In this document: positions 21,997 to 29,391 of the stretch, piece after piece
How positions within the stretch are numbered: position 1 is the first letter of the stretch
Layout of the letters: the number at the start of each line of letters is the position of its first letter
From: an uncultured Actinomycetes bacterium
GTDB lineage: Bacteria > Actinomycetota > Coriobacteriia > Coriobacteriales > Atopobiaceae
Assembly (NCBI GenBank): GCA_900313905.1
Contig: OMTG01000032.1
Coordinates: 1-33,253 of the forward strand
DNA length: 33,253 nucleotides
Direction: 5' to 3'
Program-made: the position numbers and the translations under genes
Notes under the pieces: model-generated
What the model saw: only the letters and a program-made list of their open reading frames with translations
The model's database searches: none
Told to the model about the DNA's origin: nothing

Positions 21997-22953
21997 ATGT
22001 GCACTGCCATCCGTTTCAGTGACGACGCGGGCAATCTCTACTTTGCCCGCAACCTCGATTGGAGCTGTGGCTACGGCGAGCGCGTCGTGGTCGCCCCTGC
22101 GGGATACACGCCACAATCCGCCTTCGGCGCCACGCCGACCCTTCCCCATCCTGTCATCGGCATGGGCATTGTCGAGAAGAATACGCCGCTCTACTTCGAC
22201 TGCGCGAACACCGAGGGGCTTGCCTGCGCAGGGCTGAACTTCCCAGGCTATGCCCAGTACGAGAAGGAAGCTATCCCGGGCAAGACCAATGTCGCCTCCT
22301 GGGAGCTCCCGCTCTGGGTCGTCGCGAACTTCACGACGGTCGATGAAGCGAAAGCAGCCCTGAAGGACGTCGCTGTCGTCGACAAGCCGATCGTGGACAA
22401 GTATCCGACGTCGCTGCTCCACTGGATCATAGGCGACGGGACGCGGAGCATCGTCGTCGAGTACACCGCGGATGGCATGCATGTCTTCGAGGACGACGTG
22501 GACGTGCTCGCGAACCAGCCTGGTTTCGGCTGGCACGCGGAGAACCTCAGGAACTATCTCAATGCCACAAGCGAGGTACCTTCGACCCAGACCTGGGACA
22601 AGGCCGAGCTCACCCCGTACGGCTCTGGCGGCGGCATGAGGGGCATCCCGGGCGACTACTACTCCCCCTCGCGCTTCGTGCGCATCGCCTACCTCAATGC
22701 GAACTACCCGGTCCAGACGACCGAGGAGGCCAACGTCTCCCGCATGTTCCATGAGCTGGGAGGCGTCGCGATGATCGACGGCGCGGCACGGATGACGAAC
22801 GGAGAGTTCGAGAAGACCATCTACACCGGTGGCTACTCGCAGCGCACCCACACCTACTACTACAGCACCTACGACGATCCTGCAATCAAGGCCGTCTCGG
22901 CAGACGAGGAGCTTGCCGCCCATTCGGGCACAGAGCTCATCGAGGTCGCATAG
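21997..22953 (+). CDS. bsh: choloylglycine hydrolase family protein (bile salt hydrolase-like)
   Basis: The 318-residue protein is an Ntn-hydrolase of the conjugated bile acid hydrolase/penicillin V acylase family. After removal of Met1, Cys2 becomes the N-terminal nucleophile. The other active-site residues are present: R18 and D21 in FARNLDW, N81 in GLNFPGYA, N173 in LANQPGFGWH and R226 in SPSRFVR. The length is exactly family-typical. GLNFPGYAQY fits bile salt hydrolases, which release glycine or taurine from bile salts in the gut, but penicillin V or acyl-homoserine lactone amidase activity cannot be excluded. No signal peptide is present, so it is cytoplasmic. ATG 21997 follows GGGAGG (21983-21988). 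The IS30 remnant ends 92 bp upstream. Confidence 0.93.
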   Translation: MCTAIRFSDDAGNLYFARNLDWSCGYGERVVVAPAGYTPQSAFGATPTLPHPVIGMGIVEKNTPLYFDCANTEGLACAGLNFPGYAQYEKEAIPGKTNVASWELPLWVVANFTTVDEAKAALKDVAVVDKPIVDKYPTSLLHWIIGDGTRSIVVEYTADGMHVFEDDVDVLANQPGFGWHAENLRNYLNATSEVPSTQTWDKAELTPYGSGGGMRGIPGDYYSPSRFVRIAYLNANYPVQTTEEANVSRMFHELGGVAMIDGAARMTNGEFEKTIYTGGYSQRTHTYYYSTYDDPAIKAVSADEELAAHSGTELIEVA

Positions 22954-22974
22954 GCGCTCATTTCAGGCGCGCAG

Positions 22975-23010
22975 AGCAGGGCATCTCATCAGGAGGTGCC
23001 CTGCTTTTCT
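22975..23010 (+). terminator. choloylglycine hydrolase terminator
   Basis: AGCAGGGCA (22975-22983) pairs perfectly with TGCCCTGCT (22997-23005) and is followed by TTTT, 22 bp after the stop codon. Confidence 0.88.
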
Positions 23011-23012
23011 GT

Positions 23013-23714
23013 CTAGCGGCCCTCCCTCTTCCAGAGGAGCCAGGAGTAGAGCATGGACCAGAGGGCCACGCCGATCACGGCAGCAAGGAAGACCCAGATG
23101 CCGAAGACAGTTACCGCATCTGGCGCCACGAAGCCCAGGACTGCCAGGATGAAGGAGAGCACGCCCAAGGCGACGAAAGCACGCCCACTCGCGCGCTGCG
23201 TCTTCTCCCAGACCTCCCTCGAGGCGAGCGTCCAGGGCGTCTTCACGCCCATCGTAAAGTTCTGCCGCACCCGTGGCAGATAGTTGCCGATGTAGATGAA
23301 GAGCAGGCTGCACCCCATGAAGACGAAGCCATTCATCACGGCGCCCTCGGGCAGGACGCCTCGAGCCGTCAGGATGCCGCACCAGGTGATCGCGATCATG
23401 AAGAGGGTGAAGATGAGGGCAAATCCCCGATAGAAGCGGGCCATGTGACGGTAGCTCTCCTGCTTGGGCTCGATCTTGGGCACGACCACGAAAAGCAGAA
23501 GTACGCCGAGCGGCAGGAACGACAGGGCGAAGTCTGCGAGCTTGGACACCGTCCCATCGACCATGCCCTGCGCATTCCAATGCGAGGGGATGATGTCAGG
23601 AAGAGATGGCAGAAGGAGGGCATGCGCCGCCACATTCACGAGGCAGAGCGCAGCCAGCACGCCTATGAAGCGCTTGGACAGGACCTGTTCCTCATTCCCC
23701 TTCATGGCACTCAT
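23013..23714 (-). CDS. SdpI-family membrane protein (DUF1648/SdpI)
   Basis: The 233-residue protein has six or seven hydrophobic segments. A DUF1648 signature, LPDIIPSHWNAQGMVDG, lies at about 38-54. The SdpI signature, GNYLPRVRQNFTMGVKTPWTLAS with KT closely following, lies at about 143-172. In Bacillus, SdpI gives immunity to the SDP cannibalism toxin and also sequesters the repressor SdpR at the membrane. Here the gene overlaps an ArsR/SdpR-like repressor gene by 4 nt (ATGA), the same pairing. No SdpABC toxin gene is seen, so the role could be immunity to others' toxins or simple stress sensing. ATG 23714 follows GGGAAAGGA. Confidence 0.9.
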   Translation of the reverse strand: MSAMKGNEEQVLSKRFIGVLAALCLVNVAAHALLLPSLPDIIPSHWNAQGMVDGTVSKLADFALSFLPLGVLLLFVVVPKIEPKQESYRHMARFYRGFALIFTLFMIAITWCGILTARGVLPEGAVMNGFVFMGCSLLFIYIGNYLPRVRQNFTMGVKTPWTLASREVWEKTQRASGRAFVALGVLSFILAVLGFVAPDAVTVFGIWVFLAAVIGVALWSMLYSWLLWKREGR

Positions 23715-23989
23715 TCCTTTCCCTTGACATCCAGGACATCCATGCACCACTGCAGGAGCTCCTGGAAGACCGTGGTCTCGAGATGGTAGACAAGGCTCTG
23801 CCCCTGGCGCTCGACGCTCACGAGGCCAGCAGCCTTGAGAATCTTCAGATGGTTCGAAACCGAAGGGCCGCTTATCTCGAAGTGGCTGGCGATCTCGCCG
23901 GCTGTGCGGTCATGCTCTGCCAGAAGCTCGAGGATCTTCCTCCGCGTCGGATCGGCAAGCGCCTTGAAGCCATCTCCCGTTCCCGCCAC
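23711..23989 (-). CDS. ArsR-family (SdpR-like) autorepressor
   Basis: This 92-residue winged-helix protein has the family core ALADPTRRKILELLAEHDRTAGEIASHFEISGPSVSNHLKILKAAGLVSVERQGQSLVYHLE. It lacks the metal-binding ELCVC-type motif, which fits the non-metal SdpR branch. The start is GTG at 23989 behind GAGGAGG. Its stop overlaps the SdpI-like gene start (ATGA), indicating a coupled repressor-sensor operon. The inverted repeat at 24040-24061 is the obvious operator, so it probably represses itself and its partner. Confidence 0.93.
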   Translation of the reverse strand: MAGTGDGFKALADPTRRKILELLAEHDRTAGEIASHFEISGPSVSNHLKILKAAGLVSVERQGQSLVYHLETTVFQELLQWCMDVLDVKGKE

Positions 23990-24039
23990 AGCTGCCTCCT
24001 CTCTTCAGTCTGAAGGAAGCATACCCCATTTCATCTCTG

Positions 24040-24061
24040 TATTTAGGTATATTGCTAAATA
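24040..24061. promoter_or_regulatory. probable SdpR-like operator
   Basis: TATTTAG (24040-24046) and CTAAATA (24055-24061) form a perfect inverted repeat with an 8-bp spacer. It lies in AT-rich promoter DNA 51 bp upstream of the ArsR-type gene and 28 bp past the end of the MFS gene. Confidence 0.6.
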
Positions 24062-24088
24062 TCTACAGCTGTGCAGAAACCTGCGCTG

Positions 24089-25306
24089 CTATCGGGATTC
24101 CCGGGTGCGGATGGTCCATATCAGAGCGCAGATGCCGATGGCAAAAGCGATGGCAGAGGCGCTGAAGAGGGTGGCCTGCACGCCGAAGGCATCAGCCAGG
24201 AAGGGCGCGACGAGGAGCGGCAGCGTCCCTGCGCTGTTCATGCCGACGCTCAGGACCGAGGTCACCCTCCCCAGATAGGAAAGGTCGCAGCTCTTCTGGA
24301 GGACTGTATCCTTCACGGGGCCCAGGGCGCCAAACCCCAGCCCGGAGACGATCTGGCCGATGACGGCAATCTCGACGTGGTTCGTGCCCACATAGATCAT
24401 CGATCCCACACCGACCACGACGAGGAGCGCTGCGCTGGTCGTGAGGTCGAGGCGCCTCACCGGAAAACGCGAGACCGCCAGGGCGCCTACAGTCGCCCCC
24501 AGGCCCGCGCAGGCAGAGAGCCATCCCATCCACTCGGATCCCACCTGGAGCACATCGCGGTAGAAAAGCGCCTCGAGGGAATCAAAGGCCCCATAGGCGA
24601 AGTAGCCGAGGAAATAGATCAGGAAGAGCGCCCGGATGACCGGATGGGAGAAGGTGATCTGGATGCCCTCGGCCAGCTGCTTCCAGAAGGCCTGCGAGCT
24701 CTGCCTCTCCTGATGCTCAGGATGCAGGAGCTCGGGCGTCAGCCAGACGAGGACCGCAGAGAGGAAGGTCGTCACGGGCAGCACCGAGAAGACCAGCTGG
24801 TTCGAGGAGACCGCCGTGATCCAGCCTCCCAGAAGAGGGCCTGCGATAACAGCGACGCAGTTGGCCGTGTTGTTGTAGCTGTTGATCTTCTGGAGGCCTG
24901 CCACCTGCTCGGTGAGGTAGCGCGGATAGGCAGAGGCAGCAGTGCTGCAGATGCCTGCGGCGCATCCTTCGAGGACCGTGACGATTACGAGCATCGGGAT
25001 GCCGAGAGGCAGGGCAAGGGCCAGAAGACCTGTCGCGCCGAGCACGATGAGGGTCGCAAAGAGCGTGAGGCGGGGCCCGATATGGTCGACCAGCACGCCG
25101 GCCAGGCCTCCTGCGACCACGATCGAGATGTTGAGAATCACGATCAGGAGCGAGACCTCGAAGGCATCGGCGCCCAGAAGATAGGTGGCAGAGCCAATGA
25201 TGCCGACAAAGTAGGTGGCCTGGAAGCCCAGGGCCCTCAGGAATGTGGATGCGACAAAACGGAGAGACAGGGCGTTCACGCCCTGTGGCAGAGCATGCGA
25301 AGACAT
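24089..25306 (-). CDS. MFS transporter
   Basis: The 405-residue protein has about 12 hydrophobic segments arranged as two six-helix halves around a central basic/acidic loop (HPEHQERQSSQAFWKQ). This is the pattern of major facilitator superfamily efflux permeases of the MFS_1/MFS_3 type. The GGLAGVLVDHIGPRLTLF segment corresponds to the conserved loop 2-3 motif. Substrate is unknown. Drug or metabolite export is the usual role, and the neighbouring SdpR/SdpI pair has no evident link. ATG 25306 follows GGGAGGA. A possible promoter, TTGCCC (25465-25460) with TAAGCT (25443-25438), lies 130 bp upstream on the minus strand. Confidence 0.9.
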   Translation of the reverse strand: MSSHALPQGVNALSLRFVASTFLRALGFQATYFVGIIGSATYLLGADAFEVSLLIVILNISIVVAGGLAGVLVDHIGPRLTLFATLIVLGATGLLALALPLGIPMLVIVTVLEGCAAGICSTAASAYPRYLTEQVAGLQKINSYNNTANCVAVIAGPLLGGWITAVSSNQLVFSVLPVTTFLSAVLVWLTPELLHPEHQERQSSQAFWKQLAEGIQITFSHPVIRALFLIYFLGYFAYGAFDSLEALFYRDVLQVGSEWMGWLSACAGLGATVGALAVSRFPVRRLDLTTSAALLVVVGVGSMIYVGTNHVEIAVIGQIVSGLGFGALGPVKDTVLQKSCDLSYLGRVTSVLSVGMNSAGTLPLLVAPFLADAFGVQATLFSASAIAFAIGICALIWTIRTRESR

Positions 25307-25609
25307 GGATTCCTCCCAATGAACGGAGTTCGGCAGATCGCTGAAGAGCCCAGTTCCCTAATGGCGTCCTGCGCTCTTGTCCTGCACTTCCATGCTGCCC
25401 CCTTCAGGACGGGCGTGCTCTTTTCAGATGCTTCAATAGCTTATCATCTCTCATACTCCGGGCAAGGATGGACATGCTTTGCAGCCGCCATGCATAAGCA
25501 CCCATCCAGTGGCCTGCCCGCTTTTGCCTCTCCCGTCCGCTGTGCCCGGCATTCTGGCATTCTCCCTGGTCCTGCCGCTGTCACCTGCCCAGAGGAGCCC
25601 CGCCTTCCA

Positions 25610-25708
25610 CATTATTCGCAATATAGAATCGCCGATTTGCCGCATTATTCGGCTTCTGGATTGGCCATTTTCCCGCATTATCCGCAATCTGACATCATGT
25701 CATCTTTG
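25610..25708. repeat. three imperfect 33-bp tandem repeats
   Basis: Units start at 25610, 25643 and 25676, each beginning CATTATTCG or CATTATCCG and carrying an AT-rich middle and a CCG end. The period is a multiple of three: the plus strand reads repeated R-I-I-R segments and the minus strand repeated R-I-M-R segments, 11 residues apart. The third unit decays after about 20 bp. Confidence 0.65.
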
Positions 25709-25911
25709 TCCCATCTTCAATGGAATGTATATTCCGAGCCATGGATAACAGCTTCGTGCATACTCTACAACACAGAAGCCGGTCTCTAGGGTGGGGTTCC
25801 CGGATAACGTCCTCCGACAGATTGCGGTCTTGCCCGTCTGTAAAAGGCTGTCCAGCCGCAGAAAGCACCGATGTCATCCACCGACACCGCTCCATCAAAC
25901 AAGCCCATCTG

Positions 25912-25940
25912 TTAACTGCATGGCAAAGGGGCAGTACTAT
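25912..25940 (+). promoter_or_regulatory. promoter of the TIR-methyltransferase gene
   Basis: TTAACT (25912-25917) and TACTAT (25935-25940) are separated by 17 bp. Transcription would begin near 25947, with a leader of about 89 nt. Confidence 0.55.
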
Positions 25941-26035
25941 CGTTATCAGCATCGAGGCGCTATCAGGAATGGGCTAAGGCCTCATTCCAGACAGGGCTCT
26001 GCGAATTCTTTCCGACAACGATAGGAGCATCTGCA

Positions 26036-27421
26036 ATGAATGTCGATAACGATATCTTCATCAGCTATCGCAGATCGGATGCAGAGGACTTTTCTGCCAA
26101 CCTGGCCGATCGCCTCCGCTGGAGCGGCTATTCAGTCTTCTTCGACCACGATAATCTGAAGGGCGGGAATTTCAGGCACAACATCGAGGCAGCAATCGAT
26201 GCCTGCACCGATTTCATTGTCGTCCTGTCCAAAGACACGTTCTCGGATCGGATCCAGAACGAGGACGATCCCATGAGGATGGAAATCGCCCGGGCCCTCA
26301 GAATGAAGAAGAACATCGTATGCGTGGCAATGCGAAGCTGGCCGGATGCATTTCCCGACAAGCTTCCTCCAGAGTTGGACCAGATCCGCTGGATGAATTA
26401 CCTGCCCTGCGAAAATACCGCAGCACGGGAACAGAACTTCAAGAAGCTGACGCATTCCCATGATTATCTGAAGTCGAATCCCCATGCCGACAGCCACGCT
26501 GCCAAGGATGCAAAGCCATCCCGCCATTCGAGCGCGTACTGGAAGAAGAATTCTGACAGGCTTTTCGAAGAGGACCTGCTCGGCGAGCAGGAGGCTGTGC
26601 TCCGGAAATTCGATAACGATGTATATGATGACCTGCTCGCAGGCGCATCGGACCTTGCCGTGCTTGATATCGGCTGCGGCAACGGTCTCACGTTGATGAA
26701 GCGGCTTGGAAACCGGCCGGAGGTCACCCACATCCTGGGCGTGGACTCCGACCCAGATTCAATACGAGCTGCACGCGAGCAGTATCCAAGCACGGCGGAA
26801 TGCCAGGTCGACTTCGAGGTGATGGACTGCGAGGCTGACGATTTTATCCCTCGCCTCAAGGACTACTTGCGCAGGAACAATCTGAGCGGCTTCGATTTCG
26901 TCAATATCAGCATGACGCTGCTGTTCCTGCGCGATCCCCGCAAGATGCTTGATGGCATCAGAAGCGCCCTCTCTGATGGCGCACAGTTCTTCGTGAGGGA
27001 TATAGACGATGGACTGGACATCGCCTATCCCGATGAGAAAGGCGACTTCGCCCATCTGAACCAGCTGGTTGGCCGCATCCTGGCCACCGGCTTTAGGACA
27101 AGCGGCAGGCAGCTGTTCTCCGTCTTCTACCGTGCAGGCTACAGCAACATCCGTCTCAGGAAAGCCGGGCTCTCTACCGTCGGCATGGGCTATGCCGACA
27201 AGCATCGCCTTTTCAAGTCGAGCTTCGGCTGGGCACGAGAAGAGCTGGAGGCTGCCCAGAAATCCGACAGATCCAAAGAGGATCTCGACCAGGACCTGAT
27301 CTGGTACGACGACAATATCGATAGGCTGCAGATGGAGTTCCAAGGCCCAGACTTCTTCTACCAGGAGGGCCATGTCATCTACACCGCCCGCTATGTCAGC
27401 GATCCATCTGACGACTATTAA
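26036..27421 (+). CDS. TIR domain-SAM methyltransferase fusion protein
   Basis: The 461-residue protein joins two domains. Residues 1-140 are a TIR domain: DIFISYRRSDAEDFSANLADRLRWSGY, a BB-loop-like FDHDNLKGGNF (36-46), FIVVLSKDTF, and E83 in DPMRMEIARAL at the place of the NADase glutamate. A polar linker (about 146-168) leads to a class I methyltransferase (170-455) with motif I VLDIGCGNG (209-217), acidic motif II GVDSDPDS and the FDFVNISMTLLFLRDPRKML region. Bacterial TIR domains cleave NAD or make cyclic ADP-ribose signals, mostly in phage defence; the methyltransferase could sense or modify a target (inference). The gene stands alone with its own promoter and lower GC (27/60 at 26041-26100 against 37/60 at 28801-28860), which suggests transfer. 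Confidence 0.88.
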   Translation: MNVDNDIFISYRRSDAEDFSANLADRLRWSGYSVFFDHDNLKGGNFRHNIEAAIDACTDFIVVLSKDTFSDRIQNEDDPMRMEIARALRMKKNIVCVAMRSWPDAFPDKLPPELDQIRWMNYLPCENTAAREQNFKKLTHSHDYLKSNPHADSHAAKDAKPSRHSSAYWKKNSDRLFEEDLLGEQEAVLRKFDNDVYDDLLAGASDLAVLDIGCGNGLTLMKRLGNRPEVTHILGVDSDPDSIRAAREQYPSTAECQVDFEVMDCEADDFIPRLKDYLRRNNLSGFDFVNISMTLLFLRDPRKMLDGIRSALSDGAQFFVRDIDDGLDIAYPDEKGDFAHLNQLVGRILATGFRTSGRQLFSVFYRAGYSNIRLRKAGLSTVGMGYADKHRLFKSSFGWAREELEAAQKSDRSKEDLDQDLIWYDDNIDRLQMEFQGPDFFYQEGHVIYTARYVSDPSDDY

Positions 27422-27446
27422 AGACGGCAAGGTACCTCGAGCATGC

Positions 27447-27483
27447 AGGAGGGCCAGGGAGCACGCAGCTCCCTGGCCCTCCT
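27447..27483. terminator. bidirectional hairpin between the converging TIR-methyltransferase and ABC genes
   Basis: A perfect 16-bp stem (27447-27462 with 27468-27483) encloses ACGCA. It lies 25 bp after the plus-strand stop and 19 bp after the minus-strand stop. Neither side has a T-tract, so it is a U-poor terminator. Confidence 0.75.
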
Positions 27484-27502
27484 CCCATATCGGTCGCCTT
27501 CC

Positions 27503-29386
27503 TTATGCCATCCGGTCGAACTGGGACTGGTAGAGCTCCGCATAGACGCCCTGCTTCGCCAGCAGCTCCTCATGGGTGCCCGACTCCACGACGTCGCCAT
27601 CCTCAAGCACGAGGATCTTGTCTGCATCCCGGATGGTCGAGAGCCTATGGGCGATCACGAAAGAGGTGCGCCCTGCCATCAGCTTGTCCATCGCGCGCTG
27701 GATGCGCCATTCGGTCCTCGTGTCGACGTTCGAGGTCGCCTCGTCGAGGATGAGGATGGGACGGTCTGCCAGGACGGCACGGGCAATCGTCAGGAGCTGG
27801 CGCTGGCCTTGGGAGATGTTCGTGGCCCCCTCATTGAGCTCGAAGTCATAGCCTCCCGGCAGGGTCTTGATGAAGTGCTCGCAGTGGGCATAGCGGGCTG
27901 CAGCCTCCACCTCCTCGTCGGTCGCATCGAGCCTGCCGAAGCGGATGTTCTCGCGGATGGTCCCCTGGAAGAGCCAGGAGTCCTGGAGCACCATCGCGAA
28001 GTTGCCGCGCAGGTCCTTCCGCAGGATGTCCCGCACATCGTGCCCATCGACCGAAAGGGAGCCTCCGTCAACATCGTAGAAGCGCAGGAGCAGCTTCATG
28101 AGGGTCGTCTTGCCAGCACCGGTCGGGCCGACGATCGCGACGGTCTTGCCTGCCGGCACATCGGCCGTGAAGTCGTGGATGATGGTCTTGCCAGGGAGAT
28201 ACCCGAAGGAGATATGGTCGAAGTCGACCTTGCCCTGGGCGGTGCCGAGATGCTCGATCTCGCCGGTTGCAGGATCGGCCTTTGCCGTCTCCTCCTCTTC
28301 CGGCGCATCGAGGAACTCGAAGATACGCTCGGCGCAGGCAGCCATCTGCTGCAGGGTGTTCGAGACCGAGGCGAGCTGGGTGAGCGGCTGCGTGAAGTTC
28401 CTCACATACTGGATGAAGGACTGGATGTCGCCCGGCTGGATGGCGCCCTGGACCGCAAGGCCGACACCGACCACGACGACGCCCACATACCCCAGATTGC
28501 CGACCAGGCCCATGAGCGGCTGCATGAGGCCGCTTAAGAACTGGCTCTTCCAGGCCGAATCGAAAAGGGCGTCATTCTCCTTCTCGAACTCGGCGATGGC
28601 GCGGTCCGTCTGGTTGAAGGACTGGATCACGACCTGGCCCGAGAAGTCCTCCTCGATCTTGCCATTGACGGCACCGAGCTGGGCCTGCTGCGCCTTGAAG
28701 TAGCGCTGGGAATAGCGGATCAGCACGAAGAGCACGAGCGCTGCCAGAGGGAGCGTCAGGAAGGTGACTCCTGCCAGGGGGAGCGAGATGGAGACCATCA
28801 TCACCGCGACGCCAATGACCTGGGTGAGCGAGGTCACAAGCTGCACGAGCCCGTTGTTCAGGGTCTGGCTCAGCGTATCCACGTCGTTGGTCATGCGTGA
28901 GAGCGCATCGCCCTTCGAGATGCCCTCCCCATCGAAATAGGAGAGCGGCACCTTCGCGATCTTCTCGGCGATCTGGCGCCGGAAGCGGAAGACGGTCCTC
29001 TGCGATATTCCCGTCATGAGCCAGCCCTGGATGGCCTGGGCAGCAGACGAGAGGCAATAGATGGCAAGCAGGAAGAGCAGTATCCGGGCAATCGCCGCAA
29101 AGTCGATGCCACCTGTCCCCTGCGCCTTGGCGGCGACGCCCAGGAAGACCTCGTTTGTCGCCTGGCCCAGGATCTTGGGACCGACCACGCCGAAGATGAC
29201 AGAGATGACCGCAAGGACGAGCGCGAGGATGAGCTTCGGCAGCTCTGCCGAAAGCGCCCCCAGGAGCTTCCTCAGCGTGCCCTTGAAGTCCTTCGCCTTC
29301 TCGCCGCCGGCAAAGCGGTTCTTCGGGCCGCGCATGCGGCGCGCCCGTGCCTGCTGCTCCTTAAGAGATGCATCTTCTTCTGCCAT
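27503..29386 (-). CDS. ABC exporter subunit, permease-ATPase fusion (canonical ATP site residues)
   Basis: The 627-residue half-transporter has six transmembrane helices (about 45-350) followed by an ATPase domain. Walker A GPTGAGK is at 420-426, the signature reads ISQGQ (524-528) instead of LSGGQ, Walker B LILDE holds D548 and catalytic E549, and the switch His is H580 in VIAHRLS. The N-terminal 40 residues are basic and cytosolic. It pairs with the 584-residue subunit encoded 5 bp upstream, whose own ATP-site residues are degenerate, as in heterodimeric exporters such as TM287/288, LmrCD and BmrCD. Drug, peptide or lipid export is likely. ATG 29386 follows AAGGAGG inside the end of the upstream gene. 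Confidence 0.95.
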   Translation of the reverse strand: MAEEDASLKEQQARARRMRGPKNRFAGGEKAKDFKGTLRKLLGALSAELPKLILALVLAVISVIFGVVGPKILGQATNEVFLGVAAKAQGTGGIDFAAIARILLFLLAIYCLSSAAQAIQGWLMTGISQRTVFRFRRQIAEKIAKVPLSYFDGEGISKGDALSRMTNDVDTLSQTLNNGLVQLVTSLTQVIGVAVMMVSISLPLAGVTFLTLPLAALVLFVLIRYSQRYFKAQQAQLGAVNGKIEEDFSGQVVIQSFNQTDRAIAEFEKENDALFDSAWKSQFLSGLMQPLMGLVGNLGYVGVVVVGVGLAVQGAIQPGDIQSFIQYVRNFTQPLTQLASVSNTLQQMAACAERIFEFLDAPEEEETAKADPATGEIEHLGTAQGKVDFDHISFGYLPGKTIIHDFTADVPAGKTVAIVGPTGAGKTTLMKLLLRFYDVDGGSLSVDGHDVRDILRKDLRGNFAMVLQDSWLFQGTIRENIRFGRLDATDEEVEAAARYAHCEHFIKTLPGGYDFELNEGATNISQGQRQLLTIARAVLADRPILILDEATSNVDTRTEWRIQRAMDKLMAGRTSFVIAHRLSTIRDADKILVLEDGDVVESGTHEELLAKQGVYAELYQSQFDRMA

Positions 29387-29391
29387 AGCGA

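Larger units (their letters stand above)
25307..26035. other. 729-bp gap between the MFS gene and the TIR-methyltransferase gene
   Basis: This is the longest gene-free stretch of the window, and AT-richer than its surroundings. It holds the possible MFS promoter, a GTCCTG/CAGGAC dyad (25379-25384/25405-25410), a three-unit 33-bp repeat (25610-25708) and the promoter of the downstream gene. Open frames across it are short and lack good ribosome sites. A small RNA or a decayed gene cannot be excluded. Confidence 0.5.

Noticed and set aside
25451-25687. Small minus-strand protein gene of 78 codons containing R-I-M-R repeats
   Set aside because: It has no ribosome site and its repeats are simply the translation of the 33-bp DNA repeats; noted as a repeat instead.
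25610-25708. Possible CRISPR array
   Set aside because: The 33-bp units follow each other directly with no spacers between conserved repeats, and no cas gene is present.
24071-25789. 572-codon plus-strand open frame antisense to the MFS gene
   Set aside because: It has no recognisable domain and highly charged composition, and it overlaps a convincing 12-helix transporter.
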